DNA of 64,000 nucleotides from CBDCYH01 sp965224105 (GTDB lineage Bacteria > Bacteroidota > Rhodothermia > Rhodothermales > JABDKH01). The position numbers were made by a program, and so were the translations under genes. The notes under the pieces are model-generated. The model had not been told where the DNA came from and ran no database searches. It worked only from the letters and a program-made list of their open reading frames with translations. The stretch is taken from NCBI GenBank assembly GCA_965224105.1, contig CBDCYH010000001.1, positions 1,116,001 to 1,180,000 on the forward strand, written 5' to 3'. Positions 25,026 to 33,919 of the stretch are shown here, piece after piece (position 1 is the stretch's first letter; the number at the start of each line of letters is the position of its first letter).

Positions 25026-26735
25026 ATGTATAAAATGACCCCCTCAAAGTTTTCCCTTAACGCGGCGGCCGCCTTGCTCCTCATCTGCTTAACCGGATGC
25101 TCCGAACAGGCGAACTACCCGGACATGATCCTGGTGAACGGCACTGTGGCAACAGTGGACGATTCCGATAGCATGGCCGAGGCGGTCGCAATAACCGGGG
25201 ACCTGATCTCAGCTGTCGGCTCCAACCAGGAAATCCGTGACCTCGCGGGACCATCCACACAAGTGCTTGACCTGAACGGTCGCCTGGCAATTCCCGGCTT
25301 CATCGAGGGACACGGTCACTTCACCGGAATCGGATACGCGCAAACGATTCTGGATCTTTTTCCGCAGGAAACGTGGGAAGAAATTGTCGCGCTTGTAAGC
25401 TCAACAGCGGAATCACTCGGCGATGGAGAATGGATCGTTGGCCGTGGTTGGCACCAGGACAAATGGACTCGACCTCCCCTCGATCACGTGGAAGGTTTCC
25501 CGACCCTCCGGTCGCTATCCGATGCGGCTCCAAACAATCCGGTCCTGCTGCGTCACGCCAGTGGACATGCGAGTATGGCAAACGAAAAAGCCCTGGAGTT
25601 GGCGGGTATCACCAGAGATACACCCGACCCCGTTGGCGGAGAAATCCTGAAAGACGAACACGGAAATCCCACCGGGCTGTTGAGAGAAACGGCGCAGGGA
25701 CTCGTTGGTGCAGTGGTGAGTGAACCGGACGAAGATAGGGATGACTATCTCACTAAACTCTCCACACTGGCTGCAGAGGAAGCCCTACGCAACGGCATTA
25801 CCTCTTTCCACGATGCGGGAGCTTCCTTTGGCGAGGTGGACGTTTTCAAGGCACTGGCGGCAAGCAATCGACTGCCCATTCGCTTGTATGTAATGATTCG
25901 ACAACCGAACTACGTCTTGGAAGAGAATCTGGCTGATTACCGGATGGTCAACTTCGGCAATAATCATTTGACCGTTCGGGCGATTAAACTTTCGATCGAT
26001 GGCGCACTCGGCTCGCGCGGTGCCTGGCTGCATGAGCCATATTCGGATGCACCGCATCTCACTGGACTCAATCTTATCCCCATTGATTCTGTTCGGCGAA
26101 CGGCCGAGTTGGCACTGGAGCACGACTACCAATTGGGGATTCACGCTATTGGCGACAGAGCGAACACCGAGGTCCTCGATATTTTCGAGGCTTCGTATGC
26201 ATCATCAGCAGACAAAGATCTTCGCTGGCGCGTGGAGCATGCTCAACACCTTCGGCTTGATGACATCCCGCGCTTTGGCCAGCTAGGCGTTGTCGCATCG
26301 ATGCAAGCAGTGCACTGCACATCGGACGCCCCATGGGTACCAGATCGGCTCGGCGACCAGCGGTCGAGGGAAGGTGCATATGTTTGGCAAAAGCTCATGC
26401 AGTCGGGAGCTATTGTCACGAACGGTACAGATGCACCCGTGGAAAACGTCAGCGCAATCGCCAGCTATTACTCGAGTGTCTCGCGGATGATGAACAACAG
26501 CGAGAGATTCTATCCGGACCAACGAATGTCCAGGCTCGAAGGACTCCGAGCGTATACCATCAACAATGCGCGCGCTGCTTTCGAGGAGAATATTAAGGGC
26601 TCAATCGAAGTAGGCAAACTCGCAGATATCACGATCCTTGATCGAAATATTTTGGAGGTCGAAGAATCACGGATTCCGGACACACGTGTTGACTATACAA
26701 TCGTTGGAGGAGAAATCAAGTTCAGCAGCCAATAA
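25026..26735 (+). CDS. YtcJ-type amidohydrolase lipoprotein
   Basis: A 569-residue metal-dependent hydrolase. The signal peptide ends in a lipobox (ICLTGC). The amidohydrolase metal motif is EGHGHF, later metal ligands are in QLGIHAIGDRANTE and WRVEHAQHL, and the catalytic Asp is in VTNGTDAPVEN. A small beta-sandwich made from both ends (NGTVATVDD, KLADITILD) is typical of the YtcJ group. It should hydrolyse an amide or formyl-type bond in the periplasm. ATG 25026 (or 25035) is preferred because it begins the signal peptide. Confidence 0.87.
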   Translation: MYKMTPSKFSLNAAAALLLICLTGCSEQANYPDMILVNGTVATVDDSDSMAEAVAITGDLISAVGSNQEIRDLAGPSTQVLDLNGRLAIPGFIEGHGHFTGIGYAQTILDLFPQETWEEIVALVSSTAESLGDGEWIVGRGWHQDKWTRPPLDHVEGFPTLRSLSDAAPNNPVLLRHASGHASMANEKALELAGITRDTPDPVGGEILKDEHGNPTGLLRETAQGLVGAVVSEPDEDRDDYLTKLSTLAAEEALRNGITSFHDAGASFGEVDVFKALAASNRLPIRLYVMIRQPNYVLEENLADYRMVNFGNNHLTVRAIKLSIDGALGSRGAWLHEPYSDAPHLTGLNLIPIDSVRRTAELALEHDYQLGIHAIGDRANTEVLDIFEASYASSADKDLRWRVEHAQHLRLDDIPRFGQLGVVASMQAVHCTSDAPWVPDRLGDQRSREGAYVWQKLMQSGAIVTNGTDAPVENVSAIASYYSSVSRMMNNSERFYPDQRMSRLEGLRAYTINNARAAFEENIKGSIEVGKLADITILDRNILEVEESRIPDTRVDYTIVGGEIKFSSQ

Positions 26736-26747
26736 ATTGGCTACAGA

Positions 26748-27749
26748 CTAGTAGTCTGACTTGCGTCTCAACTTGTCTTCTTTGCGCTGGAGTTTCTCGA
26801 CCTTCTTGGCGAACTTTCGTTCAAGCTGCGTCATCTTTTTGTCAAACTTGCGTTCCAGATCTCGCCTCTTCTTATCCAATTTCTCCGGTTTTCCTTCTCT
26901 TTCAGCCTCGCGGTTCGCGGCATCCAGTTCCCGATCAAACTCCTCCTGTATTTTCAGGACTTCGCGTTCATGTTCAGCATGAAGCTCCCTCCACTCGTTT
27001 TCAAAACTCTCGAATTCTCCTTCGTGCTCGTAAGAGTCATGAACGGGTCCATAGGCGTTGGACCCGCTGGTCCGTTGGCCAGCTTTCTCCAGAATTGAGC
27101 GCTCTTTCCGGGCAAACCGGTTTTCTATTCGGTTAATTTTCTCCTCAAGTCTACCGTCCAGCTCGTCTCTTTTTTCCAGATACTTGTCTTCGTCCATGCC
27201 TTCTCTTTCGAGGTCCGCTACTTCTCGTTCATGCTCGGTACTTGCTTCTAGTAATTCCTTCTCGCGCTCCACGGCCAGTTCAGCAATCTCATTCTCAACT
27301 CCTCGACGGTCCTCGTCCTCTTCATCTCGATCGTCCCCTATCTCGCGTTCGTCTATATCGAAGTCCCCTCTGGGACGCTCCCGTTCGTCACGATCGGATG
27401 GCAATCCTCTCTCACCCGACTCAGCAAACTTGTCTAATATCTCGGCCTCCTTCTCAGCTGCATTCTGCTCAATTTCTGCCACTTTGTTCAGATATTCCAC
27501 TTCAAGCTCGAGAAGGCGACGCTGGCGCTCTTCATCGTCGAAACGCTTGTTCTTCGTCACCGAGTCGACAGACCGTCGATAATTTTCCTGCGCTGCATTC
27601 AGCTTGCGACCGAGTTCACGCTCAAGATTGTCCAGGGCACGAACCGTCTCCGTTGGGGCATCCGCAGTTTCCTTTTGGGCGGTTGCCAGGGGGGCGTATG
27701 GGGCGGCAATGCAAAATAAAACTACAAGGGTGCGTACAATTCTATACAT
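26748..27749 (-). CDS. Exported, highly charged coiled-coil protein
   Basis: A 333-residue protein with a signal peptide ending in APLATAQ. Almost all the rest is predicted long alpha-helix rich in Glu, Arg, Lys and Asp, with an acidic patch (DDRDEEDEDRR) in the middle. The C-terminus has repeats of the form ERKFxKKxxxLE (DLERKFDKKMTQLERKF and AKKVEKLQRKEDKL). No catalytic family is recognised. It is divergent from a GlsB/YeaQ protein and a second charged coiled-coil protein, suggesting one stress or envelope module. Longer in-frame starts up to 27962 exist but would bury the signal peptide. Confidence 0.65.
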   Translation of the reverse strand: MYRIVRTLVVLFCIAAPYAPLATAQKETADAPTETVRALDNLERELGRKLNAAQENYRRSVDSVTKNKRFDDEERQRRLLELEVEYLNKVAEIEQNAAEKEAEILDKFAESGERGLPSDRDERERPRGDFDIDEREIGDDRDEEDEDRRGVENEIAELAVEREKELLEASTEHEREVADLEREGMDEDKYLEKRDELDGRLEEKINRIENRFARKERSILEKAGQRTSGSNAYGPVHDSYEHEGEFESFENEWRELHAEHEREVLKIQEEFDRELDAANREAEREGKPEKLDKKRRDLERKFDKKMTQLERKFAKKVEKLQRKEDKLRRKSDY

Positions 27750-27851
27750 TTTGATAGCAATTCTTTGGTTTGGGAAGTCATCCGCATTATTCCCAAAAAT
27801 GGTGCCATCCAGGCGCCATAGACACGTGTTGCTCCGAACCGTATGTAAGGT

Positions 27852-27863
27852 GTGTTCGAACAC
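27852..27863. promoter_or_regulatory. Perfect 12-bp palindrome GTGTTCGAACAC
   Basis: This dyad lies in the 261-base divergent region between the exported coiled-coil gene (start 27749) and the GlsB/YeaQ gene (start 28011), about 100 bases from the first and 150 from the second. Its position fits an operator for both promoters. The binding protein is unknown. Confidence 0.4.
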
Positions 27864-28010
27864 GAAGTTGGACGAAATTCTCCTTAGATAAGAGTTGGCT
27901 TTGGAGGAATGGATGTGATACATTCTAAGTTGACGTTGGGCTAGTGGACTTTTCATGAGCATTCGCCACAGCGCAGAATTAGTAACATTGATTTGACTTA
28001 AAGGTGAATT

Positions 28011-28268
28011 ATGCCACTATGGGCTTTGATTGTTTGGCTGATTATCGGCGGACTTGCCGGTATGACCGCTGGAAAAATAATGGATGGCAAACCCCCATAT
28101 GGGATGGTTGGCGATATCGTACTTGGAATCGCTGGCGGTGTTGTTGGCGGATGGGTCCTCGGACTTTTCGGAATGTCTGGCTCTGGTGGAATCATCGGTT
28201 CCTTCTTGATTGCATTGCTGGGCGCGGTAATCATCCTGTGGCTGGTTCGAAAATTCAAGAAGGTTTAG
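28011..28268 (+). CDS. GlsB/YeaQ/YmgE-family stress-response membrane protein
   Basis: An 85-residue protein of three hydrophobic, glycine-rich helices. The pattern GGLAGMTAGKIMDG, GDIVLGIAGGVVGGWVLG and a C-terminal RKFKKV is that of the transglycosylase-associated (GlsB/YeaQ/YmgE) family, usually about 80-90 residues. Members are small inner-membrane proteins induced by envelope or general stress; the molecular role is not known. The next gene begins three bases after its stop, so they share an operon. Confidence 0.9.
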   Translation: MPLWALIVWLIIGGLAGMTAGKIMDGKPPYGMVGDIVLGIAGGVVGGWVLGLFGMSGSGGIIGSFLIALLGAVIILWLVRKFKKV

Positions 28269-28271
28269 ATC

Positions 28272-28886
28272 ATGTCCAGGAATTTTTTTGAGAAAATCGG
28301 GGACCTGCTGAACGAGCCCTTGCCGGGCACTCGCGACGATAGACCCGCTGCGGCTGGGAATGCGGGAGACTCGCTTCTTGACAAGGTGAAGGACGTATTG
28401 AATACGCCTCTGCCAAAGACCAAAGGCGCAGAAGACGAGGAAAACCGATCCAGACATCGAACTGAAGTTGCAGAGCGACTTCGGCGGGAAAGAGAAGAAA
28501 GACAACGCGCGAGGCAGAAAAGACGCAATGAACTGGAAAAGGAACTCAAACGGCTAGACGACGAAGACGAGGACGACGATGAGGTCGAGCATCAGCTTGA
28601 TGAACGTTTTGAAGAAGACGAAGAGCAAGAGGATGAGTTAGGCGAAGAGGCCAAACAGCGACGGGAAATCGCCAGGAAAGAGCGAGAGCAGCTGAAGGAT
28701 CGAATGAAGGACATGCACGAGCGTCATCGAGAGGAGCGTAAAGCGCTGAAGAAGGAGATGAAGAGAACGCATGAGCGACAGCGCGAGTTAAGATCGCAGC
28801 ACAAGGAAAAGAGAAAGAAAGCCCGCGAGAAGCGAAAAGATCGGATGAAGCAAAACGTCGGAAAGGGCAAAAGGGATAGGGACTAA
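28272..28886 (+). CDS. Charged coiled-coil protein with duplicated LLNxPLP motif
   Basis: A 204-residue cytosolic protein. Residues 6-20 (FEKIGDLLNEPLPGT) and 36-50 (LDKVKDVLNTPLPKT) are two copies of one motif exactly 30 residues apart. From about residue 55 to the end it is a highly charged helix (Arg/Glu/Lys rich, with an acidic stretch near residues 95-125 and a basic C-terminus). No known domain was recognised. It follows the GlsB/YeaQ gene directly, so it probably works with this membrane protein; the twin motif is a candidate docking element. The gene ends just before a strong terminator. Confidence 0.7.
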   Translation: MSRNFFEKIGDLLNEPLPGTRDDRPAAAGNAGDSLLDKVKDVLNTPLPKTKGAEDEENRSRHRTEVAERLRREREERQRARQKRRNELEKELKRLDDEDEDDDEVEHQLDERFEEDEEQEDELGEEAKQRREIARKEREQLKDRMKDMHERHREERKALKKEMKRTHERQRELRSQHKEKRKKAREKRKDRMKQNVGKGKRDRD

Positions 28887-28919
28887 ACTGGGTAGACCAA
28901 AACTTCGACAACGGGAGTG

Positions 28920-28956
28920 AGCGGTGCCAGATCTAGTTATCTAGCACCGCTTTTTT
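28920..28956 (+). terminator. Rho-independent terminator after the coiled-coil gene
   Basis: AGCGGTGC/GCACCGCT, an 8-bp stem with a 16-base loop, followed by TTTTTT. The last codons and stop of the convergent dus gene lie inside the loop and right arm. Confidence 0.88.
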
Positions 28957-29958
28957 CCATCCCGTCGGGATGGCCCAGGCAACCGGAGAGTTGATGTCGA
29001 AGTTCATCAAGACCTCGAGCACACCGTCCTCTGTAGTCTCTTGCATTATGAGATTGCGGAGGCGACTCGCGTTTCGAAATCCCTTGAAGTAACCGCCGTA
29101 CATCCGGCGCATTTCCAGAACCCCGGTTCGTTCACCGAGCCACTCACACTTAAGTCGAAGGTGTTCGCGCACGACGTCCATCCTTTCATCCCATCCTGGC
29201 CGCTCGGGCAACTCACCTGACTCCTGCAACGACCTCACGTCGCGGAAAATCCACGGATTTCCAATTGCGCCCCGGCCAACCATCACTGCATCAACCCCCG
29301 TAGCGTTGAACATGTCCACGATGCGCTGTGGAGTTGCTGCATCGCCGTTCCCTATGATGGGAATGGAAATGCCGGGTTCGTTTTTCAGCCTGCGAAGCCA
29401 CTCCCACCTCGCCTCTCCCTTGTACATTTGCGACCTGGTTCGCGCATGAACCGCCAGTGCGCGAATTCCCGCGCCCTGCAACCTGTGAGCAACTTCGAGA
29501 ATCTTGATGGACTGATCATTCCATCCAAGCCGTGTCTTTACAGTTACCGGTATATCTGTGGCCTCGACGACTGCCCTGGTTATTGCCTCCATCTTATCGA
29601 GATTTCGAAGGATGCCTGCACCACCGTCACGACAAACGACTTTCTTTACAGGACAACCAAAATTAATGTCAACAATGTCGGGTCGGACTCGCGAGACTAT
29701 TCCCGTTGCCTGGCGCACCTGCTCGATGTCGCCTCCGAAAATCTGTATCGCTAGCGGCCGCTCTGACTCGTGAAAGTCCAGTTTCATTTCGGAATTCCTG
29801 GCCTCGTGAACCAAACCACCGGATGAAATAAACTCCGTATACAACAGGTCCGCGCCAAAGCGCTTGCAGATCTTCCGAAACGGCGGATCGCTAACATCCT
29901 CCATCGGTGCCAGAAAGACCGGTTTGTCTCGAAATTTTATGTTTGCAATCTCTAGCAT
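28933..29958 (-). CDS. dusB: tRNA-dihydrouridine synthase, DusB type
   Basis: A 341-residue FMN enzyme that reduces uridine to dihydrouridine in tRNA. The TIM-barrel start LAPMEDVSDPPFR, the segment INFGCPVKKVVCRDGGAGIL with the catalytic Cys, the VKTRLGW and ALAVHARTR segments, and the phosphate-binding VMVGRGAIGNPWIF are diagnostic. The length fits the family. Its 3' end is embedded in the terminator of the opposite-strand operon. It is probably monocistronic. Confidence 0.93.
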   Translation of the reverse strand: MLEIANIKFRDKPVFLAPMEDVSDPPFRKICKRFGADLLYTEFISSGGLVHEARNSEMKLDFHESERPLAIQIFGGDIEQVRQATGIVSRVRPDIVDINFGCPVKKVVCRDGGAGILRNLDKMEAITRAVVEATDIPVTVKTRLGWNDQSIKILEVAHRLQGAGIRALAVHARTRSQMYKGEARWEWLRRLKNEPGISIPIIGNGDAATPQRIVDMFNATGVDAVMVGRGAIGNPWIFRDVRSLQESGELPERPGWDERMDVVREHLRLKCEWLGERTGVLEMRRMYGGYFKGFRNASRLRNLIMQETTEDGVLEVLMNFDINSPVAWAIPTGWKKAVLDN

Positions 29959-30096
29959 ACGACCAAAATTGTGACCCCTACAACGATCCCGCCATTCCGT
30001 AGATCCACGAATAGGGATGTCAATTATTGAGGCTACCCGTAACTATTACCAAATTTTTCCGTGAGATGAGGTATTGCAATCAAACGCATAACCATA

Positions 30097-30378
30097 ATGA
30101 AAGGAAAGACAGACAAATTGTTGGGGATCTTATTTGTCGGGGCTATGCTTCTGATGACCGGCTGCGGCGGACCGAATCTCTTCGACCGGTTCGGTGGTCT
30201 TTGGTCTTATGGAATCTGCTCGACTATTATCGTTATTGCCGATATTATCGCGCTGATTGAAATCTTTGGAAGCAAGAGGTCGCGCGGCGACAAGATTCTG
30301 TGGGGACTCTTTATTGTCTTTGCTCCAGTACTTGGCTGCATAATTTATTTTCTGGTTTCGCGAGACAAGAAGAAGTGA
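30097..30378 (+). CDS. Small lipoprotein/membrane protein with PLDc_N-like domain
   Basis: A 93-residue protein. The N-terminus has a lipobox-like MLLMTGC, followed by two hydrophobic helices. The block RGDKILWGLFIVFAPVLGC resembles the phospholipase-D nuclease N-terminal (PLDc_N) two-helix domain, common in small membrane proteins without a nuclease part. The role is unknown. If lipidated, the second and third helices would need insertion from outside, so the Cys may simply lie in a first membrane helix. It is followed by a terminator. Confidence 0.65.
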   Translation: MKGKTDKLLGILFVGAMLLMTGCGGPNLFDRFGGLWSYGICSTIIVIADIIALIEIFGSKRSRGDKILWGLFIVFAPVLGCIIYFLVSRDKKK

Positions 30379-30398
30379 TGTGTGGCGCATCAATTCGA

Positions 30399-30435
30399 GG
30401 GGCGACTTGCAACCGCAGGTCGCCCTTTTTCTTTT
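30399..30435 (+). terminator. Rho-independent terminator after the PLDc_N-like gene
   Basis: GGGCGACTTGC / GCAGGTCGCCC, an 11-bp stem with one G-U pair and a 4-base loop, followed by TTTTTCTTTT. Confidence 0.9.
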
Positions 30436-30487
30436 GGGACCAAAATCAGGTTTCTGCGTAACATACCCACCCAATCATAATTGATAG

Positions 30488-31723
30488 ATGGTAAGTCGCT
30501 ACGGTCCTCTCGCTCTTATTCTCGCGCTGCTTGTTTCATCGTGCAGCCCTGCCAGCAAGATTACCGATGCAGATGACTCAAGCCGACATGTAATTCTAAT
30601 TTCGATAGATGGTTTTGCCCACAGCTATCTAGAAAGCTTCAGCCCACCGACTCTCCGCCGATTGGCGGCCGAAGGTTCATCCCTGCAACTGGCTCCCACT
30701 TTCCCTAGCAAAACTTTCCCGTCTCACTACTCCATTGTCACAGGTTTGCACGCAGGTACACACGGCGTAGTTGCGAACCGTATGTACGACGTTGCTACCG
30801 ATGAGTGGTTTTCGTTGTCAGACCGGGAAGCCGTATCGGACGGAAAGTGGTATCAGGATGGGGAGCCCATTTGGGTAACCGCGCGTCGTCAAGGTCTGAT
30901 AAGCGCAACGATGTTCTGGCCGGGCTCCGAGGCAGAAATTCGCGGCCACCGCCCAAACTTCTGGAAGCCCTATGACCACCAAATGCCGGACGGAGACAGA
31001 GTCCAGCAGGTCCTTGATTGGCTTGACTTGCCATCTCCACAAAAGCCCGACTTCGTTTCGATCTATTTCAGCCAGGTAGATGGAGCCGGCCACCGGTACG
31101 GCCCTACTTCAGTCGAGGTCGACCAAGCGATTCAGGCAGTTGATTCAACCATCGCAACGCTTCTCAAAGGCCTGGAGGATCGAGATCTCCGAGACAAAAC
31201 AGACATCATCGTAGTCTCTGATCATGGGATGACCGAAATCGATACATCCAGGGTAATATTCCTGGATGATTACCTGAATTTGGACCAGGTCACGATAATC
31301 GACACCACACCCGTACTCGCGTTGCATCCCGGCGACACACCCGCCGACACAGTGCTGAAACGCCTGCAGGGCGCGCACGACCGAATGGAGGTTTATGCGA
31401 AGGAGGACGTCCCGGCCAGATTCCACTTCTCGAAGCACGAGCGCATCCCCGCAGTGGTTGGAATAGCAGATGAGGGATGGACCATCACAACGCGACCGTG
31501 GTATCGACCAGAGCGACTAGGAGCCGCCACGCATGGATACGACAACGAACTCGATTCCATGCAGGGAATCCTTATTGCATCTGGTCCCTCATTTCGGTCC
31601 AGCAACGCTATCAAAAGAGCAAGTGTCGTCGATGTCTATAATCTCATCTCGGCGCTCCTGGAAATTGATCCAGCGCTGAATGAGGGTTCCGGAATCCTGA
31701 CGAGAACTTTAATAACACCCTAG
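30488..31723 (+). CDS. Alkaline phosphatase superfamily (nucleotide pyrophosphatase/phosphodiesterase, NPP) lipoprotein
   Basis: A 411-residue exported enzyme with a lipobox-like LLVSSC. The metal-binding ISIDGFAHSYL, the nucleophile Thr in FPSKTFPSHYSIVTGLHAG, metal ligands in VSDHGMTE and a late His in GAATHGYDNE are those of type I phosphodiesterases/NPPs. It should hydrolyse phosphodiester or pyrophosphate bonds of nucleotides or lipids in the periplasm. It precedes the AI-2E-family gene by 27 bases, with five consecutive plus-strand genes here. Confidence 0.9.
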   Translation: MVSRYGPLALILALLVSSCSPASKITDADDSSRHVILISIDGFAHSYLESFSPPTLRRLAAEGSSLQLAPTFPSKTFPSHYSIVTGLHAGTHGVVANRMYDVATDEWFSLSDREAVSDGKWYQDGEPIWVTARRQGLISATMFWPGSEAEIRGHRPNFWKPYDHQMPDGDRVQQVLDWLDLPSPQKPDFVSIYFSQVDGAGHRYGPTSVEVDQAIQAVDSTIATLLKGLEDRDLRDKTDIIVVSDHGMTEIDTSRVIFLDDYLNLDQVTIIDTTPVLALHPGDTPADTVLKRLQGAHDRMEVYAKEDVPARFHFSKHERIPAVVGIADEGWTITTRPWYRPERLGAATHGYDNELDSMQGILIASGPSFRSSNAIKRASVVDVYNLISALLEIDPALNEGSGILTRTLITP

Positions 31724-31750
31724 CAGCAAACCGAACGCCCACTTCGAAAC

Positions 31751-32806
31751 ATGGAACGCTCGCGACTGACAACTTTTTTTCTGGGCATCATCGCGATGTT
31801 CGTAATTGGGGTCATCCTCTATCAACTGCGAGTGGTGCTCTTGCCATTCGTGATCGCGCTGCTCTTGTCAAACATCTTCTCCCCGATTCTGAACTGGCTG
31901 AAGGACCGCGGTGTCCCATCCTTTATCTCACTCTTTGTTGTTCTTCTCAGTTTTGGCCTTGTCCTGTTTTTACTTTCCGCACTGGTAGTTGCGAGCACGG
32001 AATCATTTATTTCCGAACTTCCCAAGTACGAGCAAAAACTCTCCTCCACCATCTACGAGACCTCCGATAGACTTAGAGAATTTCTTCTTGAGGTTAACCT
32101 TGTCCCGGACGACTTCGCATGGACCGAAGTATTCTCGTTCACAGATCTGACAGGCGCTCTCTCACGCAGTGTAAGTGGGGTGTTTAATATTGTAAGCTAT
32201 TTGGTTCTGATTCTCTTGTTCATGCTATTCATGTTGTACGAGAACGGTCAGTTGAGCAAGCGTGTGCATCGTGCTTTCCCTCCTGATGAGGCCAAGCGGA
32301 TTGCAACAATCATTGGCAATATCTCGGGTCAGGTACAGCAGTATCTCCTCACCAAAACTCTCATCAGCATGGGTACAGGAATCCTGACCGCCGTTGTGTG
32401 TCGATTCCTGGGCGTCGACTTCGCACTGATGTGGGGCTTCCTGGCATTCCTGCTCAACTACATACCAAACATAGGTTCGATTGCTGCAGCTCTTTTCCCG
32501 TTCGTATTGTCGATCCTCCAGTTTGATACCTGGGCAGTGCCTCTCATGGTTATCATCCTACTTGGCGTCACACAAACAATAATGGGTAACATTGTTGAAC
32601 CACGAATCATGGCATTCAGCCTTAATCTCAGCACGCTTGTTGTGCTACTTTCGTTGATTTTCTGGGGATGGCTGTGGGGTATCTGGGGAATGATTCTGGC
32701 CGTCCCACTCACCGCGACACTCAAAATTATTTTCGAAAATGTAGATTCCCTGCGGCCAATTTCTATATTGATGAGCGGGACCAGGATCGTCGAACCGAAG
32801 ACCTAG
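31751..32806 (+). CDS. AI-2E family transporter (PerM/TqsA-like)
   Basis: A 351-residue membrane protein with about eight helices. The pair of N-terminal helices, the long amphipathic middle and the conserved C-terminal half (FLNYIPNIGSIAAALFP, VTQTIMGNIVEPRIM, GWLWGIWGMILAVPLT) are typical of the family. Members export small molecules or ions (autoinducer-2 in TqsA, Na+/Li+ in others). The substrate here is unknown. DinB family gene follows seven bases later. Confidence 0.92.
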   Translation: MERSRLTTFFLGIIAMFVIGVILYQLRVVLLPFVIALLLSNIFSPILNWLKDRGVPSFISLFVVLLSFGLVLFLLSALVVASTESFISELPKYEQKLSSTIYETSDRLREFLLEVNLVPDDFAWTEVFSFTDLTGALSRSVSGVFNIVSYLVLILLFMLFMLYENGQLSKRVHRAFPPDEAKRIATIIGNISGQVQQYLLTKTLISMGTGILTAVVCRFLGVDFALMWGFLAFLLNYIPNIGSIAAALFPFVLSILQFDTWAVPLMVIILLGVTQTIMGNIVEPRIMAFSLNLSTLVVLLSLIFWGWLWGIWGMILAVPLTATLKIIFENVDSLRPISILMSGTRIVEPKT

Positions 32807-32813
32807 ATTGTGA

Positions 32814-33338
32814 ATGAACTACGTCCGACCGGGCGACAATGAGTACGCGCCGTACTACGCTACTTATGTGGATAAAGTAGGCGACGGCGATATCTTTTCG
32901 ATCCTTTCTGCGCAACTCCATCACACCCTGGCACTTCTTCGACCGTTGACCGATGAGCAGGGCAACTATCAGTATGCGGAAGGCAAGTGGAGTATCAAGG
33001 AAGTGGTAGGCCACATCGTAGATTCAGAGCGCATTTTCTGTTATCGCGCCCTTAGGGGCGCACGGGCCGACGAACAGCCCCTGCCGGGTTTCGAGCAGGA
33101 CGACTATGTTGATGCAGCAAATTTTAACAACCGATCGCTAGAAGGCCTGCTCGACGAATTCTCGCACGTCCGGACATCCAATCTGTTATTTTTTAAGTCA
33201 CTCTCTGCAACAGACCTGATGAGAACAGTAGTCGCAAGCAACGTGGTCTTTACCGTTCGCGCACTATTGTATATCATCGCTGGTCATGAACTCCATCACG
33301 TTCAGGTCCTGAACGAAAAGTACCTTCAAAACCTTTAA
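32814..33338 (+). CDS. DinB-family protein
   Basis: A 174-residue four-helix-bundle protein. The motifs WSIKEVVGHIVDSERIF with a metal-binding His and the late IIAGHELHHVQVLNEKYL, carrying the other two His, match the DinB/YfiT metal-binding group. Such proteins act as thiol-dependent transferases or unknown metalloenzymes. The N-terminal NYVRPGDNEYAPYYATYV is common to Bacteroidota members. It lies between the AI-2E gene and a NTF2-like gene. Confidence 0.9.
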   Translation: MNYVRPGDNEYAPYYATYVDKVGDGDIFSILSAQLHHTLALLRPLTDEQGNYQYAEGKWSIKEVVGHIVDSERIFCYRALRGARADEQPLPGFEQDDYVDAANFNNRSLEGLLDEFSHVRTSNLLFFKSLSATDLMRTVVASNVVFTVRALLYIIAGHELHHVQVLNEKYLQNL

Positions 33339-33343
33339 CTACC

Positions 33344-33907
33344 ATGAAATACCTCTCGTGCTTCGCTATCCTTGCCGTACTCTCAATGCTCCCGCAGGTG
33401 GCATTGGCTCAAAATGATTCAGACAGCACAAATGCCACACGGGTTGTTGAACCGGATCCAGCAGACGTGGCTTCGATCGATGCTATCACCAGGGCCGTGT
33501 ACGAGAGTATTTCTGGCGCTAAAGGTGTTCCTCGCCAATGGGACAGATTTCGATCACTTTTCGCTCCCGACGCCCGCCTGATCCCGAGCCAAAAAGTTAG
33601 CGGAAAGACTGCGGCTTTCCCCATGGATATCGAAACCTATATCACGAGGGCCGAACAGTTTTTCCTCGCAAACGGATTTTTCGAAAACGAGATCTATCGC
33701 AAGACCGAACGATATGGCAGCCTGGCACACTATTTCAGCACTTACGAATCTCGATACGCGGCGGATGAAAAAGACCCGTTCACGAGGGGCATCAACAACT
33801 TCCAGGCTGTGCACGATGGAGAGAGGTGGTGGATTATAAACATCTACTGGCTGGGCGAAACAGAGGAGTTTCCGATCCCTGCTGAATACCTACCCGATTC
33901 TGAATAG
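33344..33907 (+). CDS. Exported NTF2/SnoaL-like protein
   Basis: A 187-residue protein with a signal peptide ending in QVALAQ. Mature region: IDAITRAVYESISGAKG, WDRFRSLFAPDARLI, AHYFSTYESRY and GINNFQAVHDGERWWIINIYW, which follow the helix and beta-sheet order of the NTF2/SnoaL fold. The function is unknown; related proteins are often annotated hypothetical. It starts five bases after the DinB gene and 12 bases before the dipeptidase. Confidence 0.75.
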   Translation: MKYLSCFAILAVLSMLPQVALAQNDSDSTNATRVVEPDPADVASIDAITRAVYESISGAKGVPRQWDRFRSLFAPDARLIPSQKVSGKTAAFPMDIETYITRAEQFFLANGFFENEIYRKTERYGSLAHYFSTYESRYAADEKDPFTRGINNFQAVHDGERWWIINIYWLGETEEFPIPAEYLPDSE

Positions 33908-33919
33908 AAATCAGCAAAG

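Noticed and set aside
27058..27582. Long Ser/Arg-rich open frame on the plus strand
   Set aside because: It is the antisense of the charged coiled-coil gene; its composition is explained by the complementary Glu/Arg codons.
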